NCBI RefSeq assembly: GCF_051401765.1
Contig: NC_135067.1
Coordinates: 21,571,501-21,635,500, forward strand
DNA: 64,000 nt
Direction: 5' to 3'
Source: Calliopsis andreniformis
Lineage: Eukaryota; Arthropoda; Insecta; Hymenoptera; Andrenidae
Part shown: positions 52,132 through 64,000 of the stretch, one piece after another
Layout of the letters: each line of letters opens with the position of its first letter
Numbering within the stretch: position 1 is the first letter of the stretch
Made by a program: the position numbers and the translations under genes
Notes under the pieces: model-generated
Told to the model about the DNA's origin: nothing
What the model saw: the letters and a program-made list of their open reading frames with translations, nothing else
Database searches by the model: none

Positions 52132-52219
<88 letters not shown>
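52132..52219. repeat. (GA)44 microsatellite
   Basis: An uninterrupted 88-bp GA repeat sits within a longer purine-rich stretch (to about 52380) about 1 kb upstream of the eyegone-type start codon. GA repeats bind GAGA factor in insects and mark nucleosome-poor, paused promoters. A role here is inferred from position only. Confidence 0.95.
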
Positions 52220-52222
<3 letters not shown>

Positions 52223-53173
52223 AGACGTCGGTCGAAGCCGTGAAAGAAGCGGGAATCGGAGCGAACGACAGGGAACGAGAGGGAGGGATAGAGAAAGAGA
52301 GCAAAAGAGAGCAAAAGAGAGAAGAGGCGTAAGAGAGGGCGAGAGGGAGAGGGAGGAGGCGCAGGGAGGGACGGCAGAGAAGGGCACACACGTCTATAGG
52401 TAGTCACGAGGTTCGACGAAGCGCCTGCGCTCGCGAGCACTCCTCGCCGTCGCCTGCTCGCATCGACCACGCTCGTCCACGTAGACGAGGAGACCGACAG
52501 CCGACGTAAAAGCTCGCGCCACGATGAACCGCGCTCGCCGTCGGCCCGCCGGACAGGATGTCATTCTGCTTCGCTAATCGGACGCAGGAAGCCACGCCGG
52601 ACCGTGGCGTCGATTGCGCTCGCGCGCTCCTGCGCCAGCGTGACACACCGAGATTGCTCTTGTGACAGTGTGTGGGTGCGTGTGCACGCGGACCGAGCTG
52701 ACGAGCTGCCACCGCGAGACCTTCGAACCGGGACACTCGTCGCGACCAACTATCCACTCTCCGAACTGTTTCGGTTTTTACGTTGGACCGATCCGACTGA
52801 CTGCCATCGACGTCTGTCATCGTCGACATCATTCAGGCCTCGCGACTCCGTTTTTCACTAGATTATCATTCGAGACCTCCACGGTGCTAGCTCTACTGTG
52901 CCCTGTAGCCACGCGGAGAGGGTGCCTTTCTTCGGTAAGAGTCAGGAACGCCAAGGGGTAGAAGAAGATTCGGCGATAAGAGTAGGCAGGGCTGGGGTGA
53001 GATTCGAGCATCGGTTGGAGGCACGGCAAGTATCCGTCGGATGCGAAAGCAGGAAGAGAAACGACTCGAACATAGGGTCGGCGTAACGGCAGAAGTGGAG
53101 GCAGAGGGGGAGGAGGGGGAGGAGGAGGAGCTGGTGCCCGGTGTGTGGAGGGGGTGGAGGTGATCGTCTGGTG

Positions 53174-56100
53174 ATGATGATCGGTGGCGGCGTCGCGACC
53201 CCTCCTGGTACTGCCAAGTCGGCGGCTGCGATCGACAGCGAAATGGTGCAGGTCGACGGCATTGGCAGTGGTAGTGTCAGTGGCAGTGCTAGTGGTAGTG
53301 GTAGCCCTGCGACAGGCGCGACTACTGCGCGTCTCACCGCCAGCAATAACGCCAGCAACAATAATAACGGGGACGTTGCGAACAATAATAACAATAACAA
53401 CAATAATAACGAGGTACACCAAGTGGTGAACTGCAGCACCGGCTCCACGACGACCGCCGACAAGTTCTGCTGCCACGACGACGATGCGCCCGTCAGCACT
53501 GGCGTCGCCAGACCCTGGGAGCCACCCTCGCCGACCTTCTCGCAGACCAGGTCGCATCTCCTCCAGGTCCATCCACCGCATCCTCATCAGCATCCAGCTG
53601 CGCACCATCATCAACAGATGACCGTGCCGCCAGTGTCTTTGATCGACGGTAAGTTCACTTCCACATCTGTCTCCCTTTGCCGCCTGTTTTCGTCTTCTAC
53701 ATATTGCCTATCCTTTTCTTAGATTTCCAGCAATCTTTGCGTATCATGGTCTAAGTAGTCTCTAGATCTAATAACGACTGCGTCAAAGTTCAAAATGTTA
53801 ATCTCTTGTTCCCCTTAAGTCCATCGTGTAACTTGGTTGAAGGATAGATACAGAAGAAACGGGTAGCTTTAGATAAACGTCTGTCAGTGTCGCTGCCGCG
53901 AGATAAAAGGCGCTCTCAATCGAGTTTCGCGATTAACCGACAGTGACGTTGCTCGAAACGAAAGCAGAGGAAACAAAGACGAGGCAATTATGCCAGGGAT
54001 CGGTGACACGTCGATCGGTCGACTATCGCGTCTCCTGCTCTCTTCATTAGCGAAACTGCGTGTCCCTTCGCGATTAATGGATTCTCGTGGAACACTTGTA
54101 TACACTGTCGCGATAATCGAGAGCGAGGGGTAATCGATGAAACACCCGCGTCAGGCTTTGGTTTCCCATTCGGCCTAAAAGTTTCCATGAAACGCAAACA
54201 AACCGCGACGAACTGGTTTTTAGAGCCCGGCAAAATGGCTACAATTAAATTTAATTGGAGAGCCGCGTTTCGCGCCACAATCGACAAGGCGGTTCGCGTT
54301 TTTGTACGCTTCCATCCGCTTGTACTTTGTAAGCTGTCGTTCCCTTGAGACGCGACCGTGCGTTGCGCAAAAAACGGTAGAACTGATTGCACGTTGTCGA
54401 TTGTTTCTTTCGCGTGCAACGCCGTTTGATCCGTTTTTTCTTTGAATATTAACGCGACGACTCCTAACGATGAAATGGTGATTTTTATTCTTTTTACTCC
54501 TGCCGCGATTAAAGAAAAGGTAAGATAAATCGCGTTAAATGAGCGTAACAACGCCGTTTCATGGTTCTCCAGGTGTAGAAGTGAGCGTCAACTGGTTTGG
54601 GTAGGCAGACGGACTTAAGGGATGATACGATCTTCCCCTGTCCTCGATCGTATCTCCTTCGGGGCCCTTTACAGCGTTAATGCGCGAGAAATCACGAGTA
54701 ATTCTGCGTTAAACTTATACTCGTCACGCGTCAATTAAGTGCCCGCGAAAGCACACGCACACTCCGGGTATAACGCGTCTCCTCGTGTTCCCTTGAAACA
54801 GCCGAGATAGTGGGTCCAGGACGAGTATATTCTCGGAGATAAAGATCGTGCGGGACACGACTGACGACAGTGTCGTCGCGATAGTTAAGTCATCGAGTCG
54901 CAGGAAACTCAGGCATCGACGAAAATTGCCTCGGGTGCATGCTCCGACATTTCCACGACGTGAAACGCATGCAACGCGTGCAACGCGTGCAACGCGTGCA
55001 ACGAGGCTGGAACGAGCGACGAGCGGAGCAGCGCGATATAAATGGGAGAGATAGAATTTTCGTTCGGCTGATACGTGGGCCATTCCCGATGTTCACCGTG
55101 CGTTATCGTCGCTGGACCGAGTCGTTTTCACCTGGACGAACGTTAATTGAGGCGAGTCGAAACGTCAAACTCTCGTCATAAGGTGTATGGTGCGCGTGAA
55201 CGCCCACGGAGTCGTTTTAGCGGCGATACACCCTGTGTCCCGATGCAGAACGTGACAACGGGACGAAACAGGACGAAACAGGACTCTAAACAGACCGTCG
55301 ACCCTCCCACGGACGCCCAGAGAATCCGCTGATAAGGGCCCGTGGCGAGCAATCAACGGCCCAAGAATGCCCATCGAGTAGATGCCCGTAACGCGTCCAA
55401 CTACTGGTATATTCAGAGATCCTTTACGTGGTTTACACTTGCCAGATGAAACGGCGCTCAGCTACCAGCCATACTCGTTCAGAACCGGTTTCAATGCGTC
55501 GCCAACAGTACGTCTTTTCGCGACGAGCTGCTACTCTCGTTGAACCTTTCAATATCTGTCTGTACTATTTGGCACGCTCGACTTCTGTTCTCCACGGAGT
55601 CCTCCGCCATATCACCTCGATATGGGTCCCGAGGACTCGGTTTAATGTCCTCCTCGTCCTCTAATGTAAGGCCCTGTTTAAGAGGAATTGATCTGTGGTT
55701 AGGATGACGTCTTCGTGGAAGCTTGGCCATACTTAGAATCATTCTAAGTAGCTGCTAGAGCAAAATACGAGTGCTCAATATTAGATATACTACGCACCTT
55801 AAGATGTAACCAGCGAATAATAAACAATTTTTAATAAATTCGTCACAAGACCTTAAAAAGATATCTCGCTATTTTCTTCTCCTACATATAACACTAATTA
55901 CACACTTAAACCTCTGGTCTATTTAATGGAAACACCTTGTATCTAGTTTTAACTCACCAATATCTTGTCTAACCAATTCCATCTTTCCGATTCCACTCGA
56001 CTACTCCGCTATATTAAAACATTCGAGGCAAGACGCAAGACGATCCAAAGAGAGCACACAATAGAGAGCTCATAACCACAGGAAGGGTGAGAAGGACACG

Positions 56101-59100
56101 TAGTTTATGCACGACAGATAAGGACCGACAGGTCTTATGAAATGATCGGATATTCGCCGCCTCTATCCGGCAGATTTTACTGCCACACCCAGCAGGTATT
56201 TCGAGACAGGTATCGCGGGACGGTACAGAGTAGGCAGGTATCTTCATCCGTGTGCCACGGGAGCCACTTTGTTTCCCCTTGGCTGGTGTCTCTTTGAATC
56301 GGCGTGTTCTCTATTGTAGCGAGACGAGACACGAGGAGTTGTGGAGCGTCGGCCACTAATTAGAATCTTCGCAGTGGCTGGCAACCGGCGATACATCAGC
56401 TTGTTAAACGGGGATAACAGTCGCGTGGATACACGAGCGCGTAAATATTACGCGACGCCGTGGAACCGTTTAAGCTAATTAAACGGGGCCAATATTTAAC
56501 GAAAGTATGCGCAGCTAATTGGATTTCGTGTCCATTCGTCTCGAGCCGCGCGATTTATTCCCAGCTACTCGAGAATAACCTAAGTATCTCGTTTCTATCC
56601 CGGCTGAATTTATAGCCACACCCTGCTCGCGCGTTTCGAGACAGGTACCGGATCGTCCTGCTCGCTGCAGCTCGATTCCACCGTTCACTGGATTTTCGGC
56701 CGCTCGAGGACGGAGGTGCTCGTGCCATTGATCGACGGCAACGATCCTGCAGGCAACGAGCAATACTCCTTTATCATCGCGAGATCTCGTTCGACTGGGG
56801 ATCCGAGCGATTTTCATTCACCGATCGACCGATCCACGCAGCCAAGGTGGAATCGCGTTTCCAGCCTTTTTTATACCGATTATCTGTATCTATTGCCTCG
56901 CGCCAACGATCGGTCTTTTCCACGGGGCGATTTCGAGTATACGAAAGAATATAGAGCCCGATGGTAGGAACTCGTTCAGAACCGGTTCTAGGGGCTCGCG
57001 TCGATGCAACGACACGGCGCATTTCTTTCTGTGCATCGGCTACTTTCGTTTTCACGACATCCCCGATAGCTTTGACACGAAACGAGCGCGGAATGCGCGT
57101 CGACGCGCCTTCCAGAACAGGCAGAACGCGTAGGCTTCGGCTGGCCTCGCGAAACGATCCAACGGATGCCTCTCATCTGCGGCAAAGTGCTCGCTCGGAC
57201 GACCCGCGTCCCTCCTCTCGTATCTCTGCTCGCCTGAAATTGTGCCCGACATGTTCGAGTAGCCATACGCAGCTTCCAAAAGGAAATCGTCTCCCCTCGT
57301 GTCTCCGCGTGTGAAAATACGCCGCGAGGAATAATTAAGCGATTACCTAGTCAGATAACGCTGTCTCGTTGATAATATGATCCTCGACAGCCTGTACAGG
57401 ATGTCGACGAAGCGTAGGTACAAATGTCGTTAAGTGCGTAGAACTTATGGGCGGAAATAAAAAACGAAGCTTAATTACCATAGGTTATCGGAAATTAATT
57501 ATTCTTCGGATAATTAGGTTTTCTTGGTAACGAGCTTGTCTTCAGCTGCGTGATGCAAGATGACAGTAAAATGTGACGTTTGAGTTTAAGCGAACGGAGG
57601 GAATCGTGTCTGATTATGCTGGCCGGTACTCGGATCGGGTGAAGTTAATTTTATTCGTAACAGGACTTATCATTAAGATACTCTGAATTGCTCATTTTGT
57701 TATAGTATCAGAACTCTCTGCATTTCTCTTCGTTAGTTTCCATAATTAGTCGTTATACGATGTTTCCTCCTTCATGGATACTGCTTTGAAATAACACAAA
57801 TTTGGATTTCAACCATTGATTATAGAAGGTAGGACTTCGAATATTGAAATACTTACAAGAAGCTGATCCATAAAATGCCTGAAATTGGTTCTAAAATCCT
57901 ACTAAACTGGCTCGAAACGAGTCGGGGAGTGGTCATTAAAAGAAACCAGTGTCTAATAAAACATTCACAATTTCGGAGAAAGAAAACGATTAACAATGTC
58001 CCTCGAGCCACTGAAACACACTTATCTAAACGACATAGCCGTAGTCAGCTCGTTTTACACACCAACTGTCCAACAGAATCGAAGGCAAAACAAAAGAACG
58101 TATGTACACCCCGTTGTATTAAGAATGAACACACATGAGTAGGGCAGTGCTCGCGTTATATCCAGAAGGCTGTCGTTAAAATCACGAGCGTGTAGATAAA
58201 CGGCGAGAGTCGAATCTAAGTCAGGCAAGACTGACGATTTATTTCTCAATCCGTGAACGTCGCGATAAATCTCGAGGAGTCTGTAACGGGCTTAGTTACT
58301 TTGTCCAATAACAGCGTCGTGTATCGAGAAAGAGAAACGACTGTGCGGCAAGTAACGAGCGGCGGGGAGCCGCGTAAAATCCATCCGGATCGACGATTGG
58401 CAATTCGGTCAGGCCATAAAAGACTAATTAATTAAACGGTCGCTATGTAAAGGAGTGGACGCGTACGCGCGTTCACGGCGCTCGTAACCAGTCGAAACAA
58501 CGCGTTACAAATGAGCAGGGGCCGGCCGTTTCTATTTACTCCGTTCGGAATTTAATTTCCCGTTCACGGGTCCGTGGAACGACGATCGTCGTCGATCCGG
58601 TCGCGCCTGGATCACGCTCGCGGCACGATCGCGGCACGATCGCGGCACGATCGCTCGCCGCGTACGGTTCTTTAATATCGTCGTTCGATCGTAAATTATC
58701 GTCGTCGCGGGATCGTACGAAACGTCGTTAAGATTATCCGGCCGTAAAATCATGGACTGTCCGGGAACCGGACGCTAATTACAATTATTCGAGGTGGAAA
58801 TTAATTCGCGATACACGGCCGCGTACGAGCCTGGTCGCGTGATTATTTCGCGCAATTACGAATTCACGGCCGCTATGAAAAGCTGCTCGTCGCGAAAGAG
58901 AAAAAGAAGAGCCGATCGTCCCGTGAACGCGACCTGTTGCCTGACACCCTTTTCGATCGGCTCCTCTCGTGTCTAACCCCCTACCTCGGCCCGCTTCTTC
59001 CCACCCCTTCGAGGAGAGATACGATCGGTGTTCGAGACTTAAAAGTAAGGCTCGAAAAATGGATCGCTCCCAATACAGCGTGACCCGTTCGATCGTAAAT

Positions 59101-59869
59101 CGTGCCTCGGCTCTCTCGGCTCTCCCAGCCGAGTGGCACGAAACGAAAACGTCGCCGAGATTAGCAGCCTATAAAATCACGAGGAAGTCGCGAACCGCTC
59201 CGAACTGTCCTTCGAGGAATTACGAGGGCCTCCGCACCTCTGCCTGATTAATCGCCGCGATTTCAACCGGCAGATTCCCTGTCCCCTGCCCCCTCCCCAC
59301 CGACCGACTCCCAAAGATCGCATCGACGAGATCCCGCGACGCCACGCTGCTTCGAGTAATTTAAATTAATTCGCCCGATTACCGCGGCACGTCCGCGCGA
59401 CTGCTCCTCGACACGCTCATTATGCCCCATATTGTTAACGAACCGTTCGACCAATCCCCCACGATTTTATTCGGGAATTCACCACAAATAGACCTTGCTC
59501 AGGAACCGATTAGAGATTTCAATTTGCCCGCCTGCGGTGCGCGATGAAAAACCCTGGAGACCGTGGAATCTCTTATCCAGCGATCAAAGGGGCTTGGTCC
59601 TTCGGGAGCAACTTCTCGAGAGATCGAGACGACCTGATTATGGTACAAGGACAAAGGCACAGGAGTAATTGGTTCCGTTGTTGCGCTTTCAGGTGTGAGC
59701 TTGCAAAATTGCACCGCGGGTCCATTCGCGAGCGGCAACGGAGGTGGAGCAAGCCGTCAACGACTGCTGGAGCTGTCGCATGGGTTGGGAGCTCTCAGGC
59801 ACTACAACGACCTGGCCAATCATGTGCTGTCGTTGAACCAGCAAGGCGCAGTCGTCACAAAACTTTTGG
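53174..59869 (+). CDS. eyg: Eyegone-type Pax transcription factor, first two coding exons (partial)
   Basis: Exon 53174-53648 (phase-1 end, G|GTAAGT) joins exon 59693-59869, which ends at G|GTAAGT, giving about 217 residues. The start is the first of two adjacent ATGs, after an in-frame TAA at 53084. Exon 1 is low-complexity: a Gly/Ser run, an Asn run, and a His-rich end. Exon 2 reads RQRLLELSHGLGALRHYNDL then ANHVLSLNQQGAVVTKLLG. This matches the truncated first paired subdomain (PAI) peculiar to eyegone/twin-of-eyegone, compared with RQRIVELAH...SHGCVSKIL of ordinary Pax proteins. In Drosophila these proteins act in eye, salivary duct and appendage development and bind DNA mainly by the second paired subdomain and homeodomain. 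The exons for those are not in the window. Identification rests on one exon recognised from memory of the family. Confidence 0.82.
54971..55003 (+). repeat. 9-bp tandem repeat GCAACGCGT, about 3.7 copies
   Basis: Three perfect units and a partial fourth lie inside the eyegone-type intron. Each contains the palindrome ACGCGT. Confidence 0.85.
58621..58653 (+). repeat. 11-bp tandem repeat CGGCACGATCG, three perfect copies
   Basis: Three exact units sit in an intronic segment rich in CGATCG-type palindromes. No known motif is assigned. Confidence 0.9.
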
Positions 59870-62800
59870 GTAAGTTATACGTACTTTCAAGTATGTACTA
59901 AAAATCCTGCGCAGTACTGAGTAGCGAAATATACTGCGTGGTACCGTTGGGAACAGATAAGTTTGTACCTGAGAAATAGCAGAAAGTGAGGAAGAGACTT
60001 CTTCCTTAGCTTCGATTGCAGAAAATACTCAACCGTAATAGTTTCTTCGAGTGATATTAGATAACAATTCAGCTGACAGATGATATAGTTCCTATCTGGT
60101 ATCTAAGCAGAGGAAACAGATTGAAGCTAATCTGCTCCCAATTGTATCTCGCTCGTGCTCCTTTCGCAAAGTGTTTCTGCAAAAGCTGTTTCTGTATTGG
60201 ATAATGATCTCCCCGTCGATGTCTCATCGCGAGACGACCGTCCGCGTGACTAGGTACACGTGAACCGATGCGTGACGTCGATCCACAACCGCCTCGCTTC
60301 CTCGGCAAACTCCAAGAAAGGTTGACTGTGCATTCGCTTAATAATAGACGTTGAAAATCCTCGTGCATTCGAACAGCGATCGTTTTAAGATCGAAGCCAG
60401 CGAAGCAAGCCGACATGCGCGAAATCAGTCACTCGGCCGTTCGTGCTCTCCTCGAAACTAAACAGAGTCGACTCGAAATGGAAGAGCAAACAGTGGACGG
60501 TGGTAGTCGAGGCTCGCGGCTATCGATTGCTATTATTTCCCTGGACGTCGAGCAATTATTTGCCGGTAATTGCCTCTGTGCCCCTTCGTTAGACGCGAGG
60601 ATAGCATCTGACGCTCCGCAACACGGAAGCAACCTATTCGCTCGCGATCTCTTCTAAATGTCTACAAAACAACAAAATTACCGTATTCCCTGAAATCTCG
60701 GGCCCATTATTCTTGCCAGCGACGCAAAAAAAAGTCCTCGACCCGTGGAATTCGTGTAATTCCGCCCTTCGGAGATAGGAATCGTTTGCCCGATCGACAC
60801 GGCCACGTTTCGAGCGTAATAACGCGAGCGAACCGGAAGCTAGGCTGCTGACACGGGCATGACGCGAAATGAAATCGCGGCGAACAGTGCCGTTCGCTGC
60901 CAGAGGCACCGACGTCCGAGTTACAGAGCTGAGATATCGGTTAGCCGACGCTGTCAATCACGCTCGCGAGTTAAAAGACTAGACAAACCCGTTTGCGCCA
61001 CATTTTCTAACGATTTTCGATTCTTCTTGCGCGACATGTGCACACGCGGTGACGTTAATCGCTCGATTTTCACAACGAGTGTAGAAGTATTGGATTGGCT
61101 GAATTTTAAAAGAGATAACCATGAAATGGCTCGTATCGGCGCGAGGAAAAGTAAGGTATAACGAGCGTTACGAAGAAATGGCGCTTTTTCGAGCTCGTTA
61201 GCCGCTCGGGATTAACCTGTAACAGCTGTTTCTTTTGCACGTTAAAGTCTGCCTCGGCTTGATCCCGTCGTCTTCGAATAATTTGTCAGGAATTGCCCTG
61301 ATCGTTAAATGCTTGGCCTTCCGTGTTCGCCAGGTGAAACGTATTCTCGAAGAATTTATTGAATGTTCTTGTGGAAAACTTGTAGAACGCAATAACTTTA
61401 AGCGGGAGACTCAAGTAGGTAACAATTGCTAGTGAGGACTTGTTCAACGATCATGCTCGGTACTTAAGGCCACTCCTATAAATTATCTAGTTCTAGTTAG
61501 CAACTGCTGAATGAAGAACTCTCACAAGTCTTCTCAATCCCTAATCAGTGAGATTGTATCAACTTAAAGCGATAACCAAAGTGGATACATCCATGGAACG
61601 CATCTTCCTTTCCAGCGACTTGATATCCACAGCTTCTAGGTACTGGAAAGACCACAATTCTTTGAGACCCTCTACATTTGGTGATATTAGCGACTCTTAG
61701 CTGTATCTACCACATTTGACAGAGGAACAGGGCTCCAATCCATCGCGTCTTCGAAAGTCCCTCGGCGAGCAGGGCTCTGTCAACAGCACGCGTGGGTAAA
61801 TTCAGTTTAGCCTCGCAGGTGCGAAACGATTCACGGAAAATGTGATCGGTGAGCCTCGATGGTTGCGGACAGGAGCCAGGCTCGTTCGAAGAAGAGGAAG
61901 AGGAACGCAGAACGTGGCCGAGGGGAGCAATAAAAAATGGAGGCGAGCCACCGAGCATCGGTGGAACGCTGATTTCTCTCTTTCTCGGCTGGCTGCTACC
62001 TTGGTCCTCGTTAACTTTACGAGCCGCTCGTAAAAATACCGTTCGGCCTGCTCTCCGGGCTCGTCGGTAATGTCTTCATCTCCACCGGATACGGACTCCT
62101 TAGGCGTCTCCAGGTGAATATAATGTACCATAATCGACCGGCCAATTACTTAACAGCGGCAAACAATTAATCCCCTGGCTCCTACGTGGTCCCCAGGCTC
62201 CGCCGCGGCCGACCCTCTCGGCTAGCGCTCGAATCTCTCCCTACGATCGTCGAACACGCTCTCCTTAGTCAACGTTCAGCAGTGTGCAAGCTTAGTATAC
62301 AGACAAACGAAGACAGTCACACCCAAGTGTTTCAAGATCGACACCTGAGAGAAGTCATTTCAGCGCCTCCATCAAAAGCCTGAAGCTCAAATCTGAAAAT
62401 AGAGATACTGCCGAGTGATTGTATGAGTGCAGCAACAGTGAACAATAAATTGCTCTGAAGTTACGAGAAGAATGCAACGCGGAACAGGCGATATCGTCTA
62501 ATTTCTCCGGCAGTGTGGTGCCCCGATAATTAATTCGCCCGCTCCACTATCGGTCTTCTTATCCGCGCGCAACAAGATCGATCGGCGCGATCGTCGCCGA
62601 TGGAAATACCAAGGCTGGCGGAGGAACGCGTGGAACGCGCAGGAACGACCATCGCGGTACACTTTTGCTGATAACGAGGGAACTGCAACGAAAGCCGCTC
62701 GCCTCTTCGTGATTATGCTCATTTTCCATTATAAGCCAATGATGGACAGCGTCTCTCTCGACAATGCTTCTGGCCGTGCGCGATACAAATAACCATCCCG

Positions 62801-64000
62801 CGATTCTGACAGCAACCAGGCCTGACGCTCGTCTCTGGAGCGAGTAGCCAGTAGGCAGAGGAGTCGTGGCTCTTGATGCGGTTTGTTTCATGAAACAGGC
62901 CTCTCTCGAAAATTTTCTGTACTCGACGCGCACACGTACAAGTTGAGAGCGAGATGGAGAAAAGGATGGATGAAAAGTAGAGAGAGAGAGAAGCACGTAC
63001 AAAGAGGAAAAAATGAGACAAGAGGCAAGGAATTTTGCTGGAGGCATGGATACCTATTAGGTGGATACATCGTTTATACTCGGCACGCACTTCACCCGTG
63101 GGAGCGCACGCGATATCCTGCCAGCTTTAGCCGTCATTATTCTTATTAATAATAGTACGTAACGACCGATAATTGCTCAAGTCTGCCTGCGCCTCTGGTT
63201 TCCATTACCTTGCCGTTTCGAGGACTCTCCCGCGGACGTTTGCAGCCGCGAGAGACATCGCCAACCACCGACCTTTAGCACGACACGATTCTAAGACGCA
63301 TATTGCGCACGTACCTGGCCTTTATCTGGCTTGCAGCCTCTATTTAGAGAACGCGTTTCGCTATTGTCAGCTACCATCTTTTGCGTGTACGCTGGATAAA
63401 TGAGTGACAAGAATTTTTTATTTGCTGAGCCCTTCAACTGATACCTGAACCATCTTGTTTGTTCTCGTAAACGACAACTGAGCAGTAATATTAGTCACTT
63501 AAAGCTGGTACCTTCTTATAAAGGTATAGAAATGCTATGCTACTTGCAACTGGCAATTTTGTCTGGATCCGAAAGACTACCATCTCCTGTCATGTCCAAG
63601 GAAGCGTAAAATGTTGTTTTATTTCGTAATTGAGAATAATCCATTCATGACCGCTGAGAATCCTTTTGCACGTGTGTCAGAACCTTGATATGCCTACTTA
63701 GGTACTTTTTACTGAGCAAATGCGAACCAGTTAGTAGAAAAGAAGTAAATAAAGCTCTTTGTTAGTAAAGCTCTCAGTTGCGAATGCAGACTAATTCTCA
63801 CTGACAGATTCTACCTTTCCATTACGCTGAATCGCTCAATAAACTTGGCAGATTCCGACCTAACGAGTGCTCGAGTATATTGTATGACATTTTATCAGTC
63901 CTCGTAATTATGCATTCACGTAACACCTGTGCGTCTCTAAGCGTTTAAACCGTCAGGTTTGCCATAGCCATTGTCGCTAATGATAGCACAGGACGTTCTG
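59870..64000 (+). other. Intron of the eyegone-type gene continuing past the window
   Basis: After the donor at 59870 no further exon is seen. In particular there is nothing resembling the second paired subdomain (GGSKPKVATP-type) or a homeodomain. The DNA contains repeated AATTAATT- and ATTA-type motifs, typical of homeodomain-responsive enhancers, but nothing specific. Confidence 0.55.

Larger units (their letters stand above)
53649..59692 (+). other. Intron between the two eyegone-type coding exons
   Basis: A six-kilobase intron with a consensus donor (G|GTAAGT) and a TGCGCTTTCAG acceptor. No coding exon is seen inside. It is CpG-rich and holds short tandem repeats: three and a half copies of GCAACGCGT (54971-55003) and three perfect copies of CGGCACGATCG (58621-58653). 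Confidence 0.7.

Noticed and set aside
52829..53614. 261-codon frame on the minus strand
   Set aside because: It lies opposite the eyegone-type first exon and consists of low-complexity Pro/Thr/Leu runs created by the sense-strand repeats.

Overview
The window is animal nuclear DNA, very probably from a hymenopteran insect (bee-like). The evidence is short introns with GT-AG borders, sharp swings between very AT-rich and GC/CpG-rich DNA, many simple repeats, and gene families typical of insects. No assembly or species identity can be read directly. All gene models below were built by hand by joining exons whose phases agree, so splice sites are predictions.

Layout. 1-4.7 kb: a possible 3' coding end of an unknown gene, then a strand-skewed promoter-like block. 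4.7-12.6 kb (+): an eight-exon otopetrin-type proton channel with a Thr-rich insert, followed by about 4 kb of probable 3' UTR or intergenic DNA. 17.4-20.8 kb (+): a 13-exon TMEM8/PGAP6-type membrane protein (signal peptide, EGF-like region, CREST-type membrane domain). 23.0-26.6 kb (-): ten exons encoding only the N-terminal tail of an axonemal dynein heavy chain most like DNAH2; no motor exons are visible in the window. 26.9-28.8 kb (+): guanine deaminase, head-to-head with the dynein gene across about 340 bp. 29.0-30.9 kb (-): two tandem low-molecular-weight protein tyrosine phosphatases with identical exon structure but diverged active-site-region residues.

From about 31 kb the character changes. 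A small transposon-like element carries 26 perfect copies of an 8-bp repeat. CTCF/YY1-like sites then lead into about 19 kb of gene-free, GC-richer DNA. This leads up to the first two coding exons (53.2 and 59.7 kb, +) of an eyegone-type Pax gene, recognised by its truncated paired-domain segment. The rest of that gene lies beyond the right edge. The gene-free DNA is likely its regulatory landscape and holds two internally duplicated non-coding blocks.

The housekeeping genes (TMEM8, guanine deaminase, phosphatases) form a compact AT-rich cluster, while the developmental regulator sits in a large GC-rich gene-poor domain. The most unusual items are the motor-less dynein heavy chain gene with intact splicing, the diverged tandem phosphatases, the repeat-bearing element at the domain boundary and the duplicated non-coding blocks near eyegone.
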